This document shows, one piece after another, positions 5,597-11,967 of a stretch of DNA of 11,967 nt. The stretch spans positions 1-11,967 of the forward strand of contig LSKJ01000367.1 in the NCBI GenBank assembly GCA_001557035.1, given 5' to 3'. The notes beneath the pieces were generated by a model. It saw only the letters and a list, made by a program, of their open reading frames with translations. It was not told the origin of the DNA and searched no databases. This DNA is from Rhodospirillaceae bacterium CCH5-H10. Its GTDB lineage: Bacteria > Pseudomonadota > Alphaproteobacteria > Reyranellales > Reyranellaceae. Position 1 is the first letter of the stretch; the number at the start of each line of letters is the position of its first letter. A program made the position numbers and the translations under genes.

Positions 5597-7192
5597 CTAA
5601 AGCCGCTCCAGCGCCATGTCGCGCAGGCGGGCGCGCTGGATCTTGAAGCCGTTGGGTGAGGGCGTCTTGGGGAAGTCGTCGACCGCGAAGACGCGCATCG
5701 GCACCTTGTAGTTGGCGAGGCCGTGCCTGCAGTGCGCGATGGCGGCGGCCTCGTCGAGCGTCGCACCGGGGCCGAGGATCACGAAAGCGACCACGCGGAC
5801 GCCCTCGGGACGCGGCACCGCGATGGCCTGGCAGCCGGCGATGCCCGGCAGCTTCTGCAGGTGGGTCTCGATCTCGAGCGGATTCACCAGGAAGCCTGAC
5901 AGCCGCAGCACGTCGCCCATGCGGCTGAGGAATGTGAAGCCGCCGCGACCGTCGAGTTCGGCGAGGTCGCCGGTTCGCACGTAGCCGTCGGCGGTCACGG
6001 TCTCGGCCGTCGCCGTGTCGTTTCCGTAATAGCCGACCATCAGGGAAGGGCCGGCGCATTCGAGCATGCCCGGCTGGCCGACACCCAGCACTTCGCCCGT
6101 CTCCGGATCGCGCACGCGGACATGACCGAGCGGCGAGGTCGGCACGCCGCCGCCCTTCTTGCGCAGCGCTACCTCGGAGTCGATCGGCTGCAGGGAGTAG
6201 AGGGCCTGGACCTCGCTCATCCCGTAGAGACCGCAGAGACGCAGGCCGCGTTTCTCGGCCGTCTCCGCGATGTCGTCGAGCGACGCATTGAACGCGGCGT
6301 AGCCCGCCCACTTCACCGACGGGAAAGGATGGTCGCCGGGCACCGCGTCGAGCAGACGGGCGTACATGTCGTCGCTGCCGAACAGGGTGGTCGGGCGGTG
6401 ATGGGCGATCAGCCGCGCGATCTCGTCGATCTCGTAGGACTCGACCAGCACGCAGGGCTTGCCGGCGGCCAGCGTCGCCATCGTCTGGTCGAAGCCATAG
6501 ACGCCGCACAGAGGCAGGATCGAGAGCGACAGCGTTTCGGGCGCGGTGAGGCCGAAGGCGCGAGCCACCTGCTGCGCGTGGCCGGCGATCGCACCCTGGC
6601 GATGCAGGACGAACTTGGGCGCACTGGTCGTACCGGAGGTCGTGAAGATGTTGCAGGGGGCACTGGCCCTTGCGTTGTTCAGGCCGAGACGCGGACGGGA
6701 GAGCAGCCGTTCGAAGGGGACGCGCCGCAGCCGTTCGATGGCGGACGGCACCGAAGCAGGCTCGTCGCCGACGGTGACGATGGCCGCCAGCTTGTCGAGC
6801 GCATCCGGCTCGATGCCGGCAAGGATCGACAGGAAATCTATTCGCCGGAAGCCGGGGGCGCAGGCCAGCACCTTGGCGCCGGAGCGGCCCACGATGTCGG
6901 CGACCTCGACCGAGCGGTAGCGGGTGTTGACCGCCACGGCGATCGCGCCCAGCCGCACGCAGGCGAGATAGAGGATCGGATAGGCCGGCACGTTGGGCAG
7001 CCAGAGAGCCACACGATCGCCCGGGCCGATGCCGAGGTCGGCAAGCCCCTGTGCTGCGCGGCGCGCGCATTCGGTGAGTTCGAGGAAGGAGATCGTCCGG
7101 TCGCCATGAACGAGGGCCGGCGCATCGGGCGTCTGCGCGGCGATGTCGGCGACCATGGTCCAGACGTCGGCGGCGGGTTGGGTGAGAGGCAT
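5597..7192 (-). CDS. AMP-forming acyl-CoA synthetase/ligase (ANL superfamily)
   Basis: This 531-residue enzyme would activate a carboxylic acid with ATP to an acyl-adenylate and then a CoA thioester. The ANL core motifs appear in order: P-loop TTSGTTSAPK (184-193), YGMSE (323-327), YVRTGDL (404-410), SRMGDVLRLSGFLVNPLEIE (423-442, hinge region), and the C-terminal catalytic lysine Lys517 in PSPNGFKIQR. The P-loop departs from TSGTTGxPKG at two places (Ser for the second Gly, Phe after the Lys). The C-terminal motif carries a short insertion before FKIQR. Overall it looks intact. The acid substrate cannot be named. It is divergent from the Bug gene (104-bp gap with no strong promoter visible) and converges on the crotonase gene. 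The start is the only sensible ATG, but no good Shine-Dalgarno precedes it. Confidence 0.9.
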   Translation of the reverse strand: MPLTQPAADVWTMVADIAAQTPDAPALVHGDRTISFLELTECARRAAQGLADLGIGPGDRVALWLPNVPAYPILYLACVRLGAIAVAVNTRYRSVEVADIVGRSGAKVLACAPGFRRIDFLSILAGIEPDALDKLAAIVTVGDEPASVPSAIERLRRVPFERLLSRPRLGLNNARASAPCNIFTTSGTTSAPKFVLHRQGAIAGHAQQVARAFGLTAPETLSLSILPLCGVYGFDQTMATLAAGKPCVLVESYEIDEIARLIAHHRPTTLFGSDDMYARLLDAVPGDHPFPSVKWAGYAAFNASLDDIAETAEKRGLRLCGLYGMSEVQALYSLQPIDSEVALRKKGGGVPTSPLGHVRVRDPETGEVLGVGQPGMLECAGPSLMVGYYGNDTATAETVTADGYVRTGDLAELDGRGGFTFLSRMGDVLRLSGFLVNPLEIETHLQKLPGIAGCQAIAVPRPEGVRVVAFVILGPGATLDEAAAIAHCRHGLANYKVPMRVFAVDDFPKTPSPNGFKIQRARLRDMALERL

Positions 7193-7296
7193 GCGGCCGG
7201 AGACTACCCGAAGACCGTTTCATCTCAAGCGCGGTGCCTTGACCCGGCACGGCCCTTGCCTGACGCTCGCCATCGGGTTTGGGATTGGGGGTCCTC

Positions 7297-8265
7297 ATGC
7301 TGCGTCGAAGCCTGTTTGCTGCTCCGCTCGTTCTTGCCGCCGCATCGGCGCGCGCCCAGCAATGGGTGCCGAAACAACCGATCAAGATCCTCGTGGGATA
7401 TGCGCCGGGCGGAACGGCGGACATGGCAGCCCGGATCGCGGCCGAAACGATCCAGCGCCAGCATAGCTACACCGTCGTCGTCGAAAACAAGACCGGCGCC
7501 GGCGGCTTCATCGCGCTGAAGGCGGTCGCCCAGGCGCCGGCCGACGGCTACACGGTGGGCATCGGCATCATGGGCCAGCTCGCGGTGGGACCCGTGGTGC
7601 CGGGTTCGCAGATCCCGCTCGATCTCGACAAGGAGCTGACGCCGATCTGCAATCTGGTCGGCGTGCCGATGGCCCTGATCGTGCGCATGGATGCGCCGTT
7701 CAAGACCATTCCGGAGTTCGTTGCCTATGCAAAGGCCAATCCGGGCAAGGTGAGCTATGCCTCGACCGGCCTCGGCTCGACCAACCAGCTCGGTGCGGAA
7801 TTTCTGGCGGCCGAAGCGGGCGGGCTGAAACTGATCCACGTTCCCTATCGCGGCGGCGCGCCGGCGATCGCGGACGTGGCGGCCGGCAATGTCGACATGT
7901 TCTTCGGCAACGTCTCGGAACTGATCGGCCAGGCCCGTGGCGGAAGGGTTCGCGTCCTCGCGCTCGCCTCGACGAAGCCGACGGCGCTGGCACCCGAGCT
8001 TCCGCTGCTCACCAAGGATGTGCCCGCGCTCGACATCAACAACTGGTTCGGTCTCATGGGTCCGGCCGGTTTGCCCGCCGACATCAAGAACGCGCTCGCC
8101 AAGCTGTTTCTCGATGCGATGGCTGATCCGAGGAATGCCGAAACGCTGGCCAAGCAGGGGCTTGAGCCAATCGGGCAGGGGCCCGATGCTTTCGCCGCCT
8201 ACATCGTCAAGGACCGCGAGCGCTGGGCGAAGGTCGCCAGGCAGGGCAATGTGAAGGCCGAATAG
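7297..8265 (+). CDS. Bug/TctC-type periplasmic substrate-binding protein
   Basis: This 322-residue protein has a signal peptide MLRRSLFAAPLVLAAASARA (about 1-20, with arginines, a hydrophobic core and an AxA cleavage site). Mature-protein family motifs follow: IKILVGYAPGGTADMAARI (about 29-47), VVVENKTGAGGFIA, and LIHVPYRGGAPAIADVAAGN. Bug/TctC proteins bind carboxylates, amides or similar solutes in the periplasm; some serve tripartite tricarboxylate transporters, others are orphans with no TctA/TctB nearby. No membrane component is visible here. I chose ATG 7297, preceded by a G-rich stretch (7281-7291); a TTG at 7279 would add six residues before the signal peptide. It lies 13 bp upstream of hyuA, which suggests it delivers the HyuA/HyuB substrate or senses it. 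Confidence 0.9.
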   Translation: MLRRSLFAAPLVLAAASARAQQWVPKQPIKILVGYAPGGTADMAARIAAETIQRQHSYTVVVENKTGAGGFIALKAVAQAPADGYTVGIGIMGQLAVGPVVPGSQIPLDLDKELTPICNLVGVPMALIVRMDAPFKTIPEFVAYAKANPGKVSYASTGLGSTNQLGAEFLAAEAGGLKLIHVPYRGGAPAIADVAAGNVDMFFGNVSELIGQARGGRVRVLALASTKPTALAPELPLLTKDVPALDINNWFGLMGPAGLPADIKNALAKLFLDAMADPRNAETLAKQGLEPIGQGPDAFAAYIVKDRERWAKVARQGNVKAE

Positions 8266-8278
8266 CAAAGGACGTTTA

Positions 8279-10348
8279 ATGAGTGCGCCGCTTTCCCTCG
8301 GCATCGACATCGGGGGAACCTTCACCGACCTCGTCATCCACGATCCGCGCACCGGCCGGGCCGTCATCTGGAAGGAAAGCACGACACCCGACGATCCGGC
8401 CCGCGGGGCGCTCGAAGGCACCCGGCGGGTGCTTGAGAAGGCGGGTGCCAAGCCTCAGGAGATTGGCCGCGTCGTCCACGCGACGACCTTGTTCACCAAT
8501 GCGCTGATCGAACGCAAGGGCGCGAAAACCGGCCTGCTCACGACGGCCGGATTCGGCGACGTGCTGGAGATCGCGCGCGAGCGCAAGTACGAGCTCTACG
8601 ATCTGTTCATCGAGATGCCGAAGCCGCTGGTGCAGCGCGCCTGGCGCCGCGAGGCGAAGGAGCGGCTGGGGCCCGATGGCAGCGTCGAGATCGCGCTCGA
8701 TGTCGATGCAGCACTCGCCGAAGTGGCCGACCTCGTGGCGCAGGGCGTCGAAAGCCTCGCCATCTGCTTCCTCCACTCCTATGCCAACGCCGCGCACGAA
8801 CGGAAGATCGGTGCGGCCGTCGCGGAGCGTTTCCAGAACCTGTCGATCTCGCTGTCGTCCGACATCGCGCCGGAGATCCGCGAATACCTGCGCGCCAGCA
8901 CGACGGTGGCCAATGCCTATGTCCGGCCGCTGGCCGAGATCTATCTCGAGCGGCTGGAGCAGGCGCTGCGTGCCGAAGGGATTCCGGGCGGGCTGTTCCT
9001 CATGCTCTCCAATGGCGGGCTCACCCATGTGAGCGAGGCCAAGCGTGCGCCGGTGCAGTTGCTCGAAAGCGGGCCCGCGGCCGGCGCGCTGGCCGGCGCG
9101 TGGTTCGGGCGCAATGCCGGCCTGGAAAGGGTGCTGGCCTTCGACATGGGTGGCACCACCGCCAAGCTGGCGCTGGTCGACGATGGCGAGCCGCTGGTCG
9201 CCTGGGGCTTCGAGGCGGCGCGCGAGAAGCGTTTTCTGCGCGGCTCGGGATTGCCCATCCAGATCGCGACGGTCGAGCTGATCGAGATCGGCGCCGGCGG
9301 CGGCTCCATCGCCCATCGCAGCGACCTCGGCACCCTGAACGTTGGCCCGGAGAGCAGCGGCGCGCAGCCGGGACCGGCTTGTTACGGCCGTGGCGGTACC
9401 GAAGCGACTGTCACCGATGCCGACCTGACCCTGGGCTATCTCAATGCCGAGTTCTTCCTGGGTGGCGCGATGAAGATCGACGCAGTGGCGACGAACGCTG
9501 CGTTCGGCAAGCTCGCGGGTGCGCTCGGCGTCGAGCCGGGCCGGGCGGCCTTCGGCGTACATGACGTGGTGAACGAAAACATGGCCGGCGCCGCGCGCGT
9601 TGCGATCGCCGAGCGCGGGCGCGTGCCTTCGGAATATGCGCTGCTGGCGACCGGCGGCGCGGGACCCGTCCATGCCTGGCACGTAGCGCGCAAGCTCGGC
9701 GTCAGCCGAGTCGTCTGCCCGCCCGGCGCGGGGGCGGGCAGCACCATCGGCATGCTGATGGCGCCGGCCCGCGTCGATCGCGTGGCGAGCTTCACGACCG
9801 CGCTGGCGGGAGCCGACCTCGCCGCGGCCGGACGCATCTTCGCCGGTCTCGAAAAGGAATCACTCGACCTGCTGCATCTCACCGGCGCCGACGTCGCCGG
9901 CCGCACCGTGCGGCGGCTCGCCGACATGCGTTACATCGGGCAGGGCAGCGAGATCACCGTCGTGCTGCCGCAGGAGCTGACGGAAGGCGCCGTGAAGATC
10001 GCCTTCGAGGCCGCCTACAAGGCGCTGTTTGCGCGCGTGCCGCCGGGGGCCGCCATCCAGTTCGTCGCACTACGCCTCTCCGTCAGCGCGCCGATGCCCG
10101 GCACCGGCGGCAAGCTCGAACTGCCGCGCCATGCCTCGGACACCGCACTCAAGGGCACGCGGCCAGTGTTCTTTCCCGACGAAGGCAGGACACTGCCGAC
10201 GCGCGTGTGGGACCGCTATGCGCTCGAACCGGGCGTCAGCATCGAGGGGCCCGCCGTGTTCGAAGAAAACGAAAGCACCTTCATCGTAGGGCCGAACTCG
10301 ACGGCGCGGCTTCTGGCCGACGGCTCCATCCTGGCGGAGGCGAACTGA
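8279..10348 (+). CDS. hyuA: Hydantoinase/oxoprolinase subunit A (HyuA family)
   Basis: This 689-residue protein has the full length of HyuA. The N-terminal ATP-binding part opens with LGIDIGGTFTDLVIHD (about 6-21), the phosphate-binding loop of the actin/hexokinase-like fold. A second such motif, DMGGTTAKLALV, lies at 289-300, and the conserved GAGGGS follows at about 338-343. VQLLESGPAAGALAGA and ATGGAGPVHA are further family blocks. HyuA works with HyuB in ATP-dependent opening of hydantoins or 5-oxoproline, or in related carboxylases such as acetone carboxylase; sequence alone does not choose between them. AAAGGA at 8267-8272, 6 nt before ATG 8279, supports the start. The TGA overlaps the hyuB ATG by 1 nt (TGATG), so the two are translationally coupled. 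The gene symbol is at family level only. Confidence 0.92.
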   Translation: MSAPLSLGIDIGGTFTDLVIHDPRTGRAVIWKESTTPDDPARGALEGTRRVLEKAGAKPQEIGRVVHATTLFTNALIERKGAKTGLLTTAGFGDVLEIARERKYELYDLFIEMPKPLVQRAWRREAKERLGPDGSVEIALDVDAALAEVADLVAQGVESLAICFLHSYANAAHERKIGAAVAERFQNLSISLSSDIAPEIREYLRASTTVANAYVRPLAEIYLERLEQALRAEGIPGGLFLMLSNGGLTHVSEAKRAPVQLLESGPAAGALAGAWFGRNAGLERVLAFDMGGTTAKLALVDDGEPLVAWGFEAAREKRFLRGSGLPIQIATVELIEIGAGGGSIAHRSDLGTLNVGPESSGAQPGPACYGRGGTEATVTDADLTLGYLNAEFFLGGAMKIDAVATNAAFGKLAGALGVEPGRAAFGVHDVVNENMAGAARVAIAERGRVPSEYALLATGGAGPVHAWHVARKLGVSRVVCPPGAGAGSTIGMLMAPARVDRVASFTTALAGADLAAAGRIFAGLEKESLDLLHLTGADVAGRTVRRLADMRYIGQGSEITVVLPQELTEGAVKIAFEAAYKALFARVPPGAAIQFVALRLSVSAPMPGTGGKLELPRHASDTALKGTRPVFFPDEGRTLPTRVWDRYALEPGVSIEGPAVFEENESTFIVGPNSTARLLADGSILAEAN

Positions 10349-11967
10349 TGTCGCGCACCTTCGATGCCATCGAACTGGAACTGCTGTGGCGGCGGCTGAT
10401 CTCGCTGGTCGACGAGGCGGCGGCGGCCATGGTGCGCACTTCCTTCTCGACCTTGGTGCGCGAGAGCTACGACTTCTCCTGCGTCGTGACCGATGCCTCC
10501 GGCCAGTCGCTGGTCCAGGCGAGCGAGAGCATCCCGAGCTTCATCGGCACCCTGCCCGAGACGGTGAAGCACTTCCTGCGGCACTTCCCGGAGGACCAGC
10601 TTTCGCCCGGCGACGTGCTGATCACCAACGACATCTGGCTGGGTACCGGCCATCTGCCCGACGTGACGCTGGCCAAGCCGATCTTCCGTAACGGCAAACT
10701 CATCGCCTTCAGCGCCACGACGGCGCACGTGCCCGACATCGGCGGCAAGATCCGCAGTCCCGAGCCGCGCGAAGTCTTCGAGGAAGGGCTGCAGATCCCG
10801 CCGATGAAGATGATGGCGGCGGGCAAGACCGACGAGACGCTGGTGGCGCTGATCCGCAAAAACGTTCGCACGCCCGACCAGACCATGGGCGATCTCTACG
10901 CCCAGATCGTGGCGCTCGATCTCATGGAGGACCGGCTGCTGGTCCTGATGGAGAATTACGGCCTGCCCGATCTCACCGATCTCGCGCGCGAGATCCAGGG
11001 ACGCTGCGAGGCGGCGATGCGGGCTGCGATCCTCGAGCTGCCGGACGGAACCTATCGTAGCGAGCTCAAGACCGACGGCATCATGGACAAGCCCATCACG
11101 ATCAGGATGGCGCTCACCATCAAGGGCGACGAGATCCTGATCGACTTCGCCGGCACTGACTCGCAGGTCGACCGGGCGATCAACTGCGCCATGTGCTACA
11201 CCAACGCGATGTGCATGTATGGGGTGAAGGTCTGCACCAACTCCAACCTGCCCAACAACGAAGGCGCGTGGCGGCCGATCACTCTCACCGCGCCGCCGGG
11301 ATGCATCGTCAATCCGCAATTCCCCGCGCCGGGCGGCTCGCGCATGTTGATCGGTCACTACATCCCGATGCTGGTGTTCGGCTGCCTGGGCCAGATCGTG
11401 CCGGAGCGCGTGATGGCGGCCTGCGGATCGCCGATGTGGGGGATGAACCAGTCCGGAGTTCGTGAAGGCGGCAAGCCCTACGCCAACATGTTCTTCTACA
11501 ACGGTGGCATGGGCGGCAACACGCAGCGCGACGGCGTTACCTGTCTCTCCTGGCCGTCAAACGTCAGCTCGACCTCGATCGAGATCAGCGAACACATCGC
11601 GCCGCTGCGCTTCCATCACAAGAAGCTGCGCCCCGATTCGGGCGGTGCCGGCCGTCATCGCGGCGGGCTGGGGCAGGAGATCCTGATCGAGAGCCGCAGC
11701 GAAACGCCGATCGCGGTCTCGTTCCTCGCCGAGCGCACGATCTTTCCCGCCTTCGGCATCGAGGGCGGCAAGGACGGCGCGCCGGGGGAACTGCGCATCA
11801 ACGGCGAAAAGACCGATCCGAAGAAACAGTATGTGCTTAACAAGGGGGACACGGTCTCTCTCGGCACGCCGGGCGGTGGCGGCCACGGCGATCCGAAACT
11901 TCGCTCTTCAGCCGCGCTCGCCGCCGATATCGCGGCGGGATATGTGACGCAGCGGTCGGCCTATCAG
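10348..11967 (+). CDS. hyuB: Hydantoinase/oxoprolinase subunit B (HyuB family), 3'-partial
   Basis: An open frame begins at the ATG overlapping the hyuA stop and runs 540 codons without a stop to the window edge. Family blocks include VRTSFSTLVRESYDFSCVVTD (from about residue 29), GDVLITNDIWLGTGHLPDVTL (from about 88), FSATTAHVPDIGG (about 121-133), and the near-terminal GTPGGGGHGDP. His102-x-x-Asp105 and His127 resemble the H-x-x-D plus H metal site known in the related acetone carboxylase subunit, including the 25-residue spacing. HyuB proteins are about 570-600 residues, so only some tens of residues are missing. HyuB is expected to hold the hydrolytic or carboxylating centre, with HyuA supplying ATP-dependent activation. 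Coupling to hyuA supports a complex. The gene symbol is at family level. Confidence 0.92.
   Translation, partial: MSRTFDAIELELLWRRLISLVDEAAAAMVRTSFSTLVRESYDFSCVVTDASGQSLVQASESIPSFIGTLPETVKHFLRHFPEDQLSPGDVLITNDIWLGTGHLPDVTLAKPIFRNGKLIAFSATTAHVPDIGGKIRSPEPREVFEEGLQIPPMKMMAAGKTDETLVALIRKNVRTPDQTMGDLYAQIVALDLMEDRLLVLMENYGLPDLTDLAREIQGRCEAAMRAAILELPDGTYRSELKTDGIMDKPITIRMALTIKGDEILIDFAGTDSQVDRAINCAMCYTNAMCMYGVKVCTNSNLPNNEGAWRPITLTAPPGCIVNPQFPAPGGSRMLIGHYIPMLVFGCLGQIVPERVMAACGSPMWGMNQSGVREGGKPYANMFFYNGGMGGNTQRDGVTCLSWPSNVSSTSIEISEHIAPLRFHHKKLRPDSGGAGRHRGGLGQEILIESRSETPIAVSFLAERTIFPAFGIEGGKDGAPGELRINGEKTDPKKQYVLNKGDTVSLGTPGGGGHGDPKLRSSAALAADIAAGYVTQRSAYQ

Noticed and set aside
7234..7250. GTGCC / GGCAC inverted repeat around TTGACC in the ligase-Bug intergenic region
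   Set aside because: The arms are only 5 bp, and the TTGACC has no acceptable -10 partner at the right distance. It is too weak to call an operator or promoter.
5505..7424. 639-codon minus-strand frame across the ligase and the 28-bp inverted repeat
   Set aside because: This is another frame of the ligase region; its product is Arg/Pro/Gly-rich low complexity, and its tail simply translates the inverted repeat.
6122..7519. Long + strand open frame opposite the acyl-CoA ligase and running into the Bug gene
   Set aside because: It overlaps two well-supported genes in wrong frames, its product has no recognisable motif, and it reflects third-position GC bias.
8276..9682. Long antisense open frame (468 codons) opposite hyuA
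   Set aside because: It lies wholly inside hyuA, whose protein is a clear family match. The antisense product is rich in Arg, Gly and His with no recognisable domain. Long antisense frames are common by chance in GC-rich coding DNA.

Overview
The window is about 12 kb of GC-rich, densely packed bacterial chromosome. Codons favour G/C in the third position, Shine-Dalgarno sites are purine-rich, and a tripartite-tricarboxylate (Bug/TctC-type) binding protein sits next to a hydantoinase/oxoprolinase pair. This suits an alphaproteobacterium with a large catabolic genome, of the Reyranella/Bradyrhizobium kind. That placement is inferred from style and gene content only; no rRNA or marker gene is present to test it. 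I see no tRNA, rRNA, CRISPR array, transposase or phage gene.

Layout. (1) 3-719 (+): a caspase-like C13 peptidase, cut at its 5' end by the window. (2) 750-1367 (-) and 1455-2414 (+): a TetR-family regulator divergent from an alpha/beta hydrolase-fold protein. An unusually AT-rich 87-bp gap between them carries a perfect 13-bp palindrome over the likely promoters. (3) 2594-4188 (+): a DGPF/YCII-domain protein translationally coupled to a long ECF sigma factor of the ECF42 type. (4) 4233-4622 (-) and 4696-5496 (+): a RidA-family protein divergent from a crotonase-fold (enoyl-CoA hydratase/isomerase-like) protein. (5) 5506-5587: a perfect 28-bp inverted repeat centred exactly between two convergent genes. 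(6) 5597-7192 (-): an AMP-forming acyl-CoA ligase. (7) 7297-11967 (+): a Bug periplasmic binding protein, HyuA and HyuB, apparently one operon, with HyuB running off the right edge.

How the genes may work together. The right half looks like a small-molecule catabolic neighbourhood. The Bug protein would bind a carboxylate or amide-type solute in the periplasm, and HyuA/HyuB would carry out ATP-dependent hydrolysis of a cyclic amide (hydantoin or 5-oxoproline-like) or a related carboxylase-type reaction. The acyl-CoA ligase, crotonase and RidA protein could process an organic acid as its CoA thioester and clear reactive enamine/imine side products. No common regulator or shared promoter links these units, so this is only a neighbourhood argument. 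The left half holds three independent small modules.

I did not find a clearly new multi-gene system. The points most worth a second look are the 28-bp nested-palindrome repeat, the hydrolase-fold protein lacking the usual catalytic histidine, the crotonase lacking one of the two canonical glutamates, and the AT-rich operator-like palindrome.
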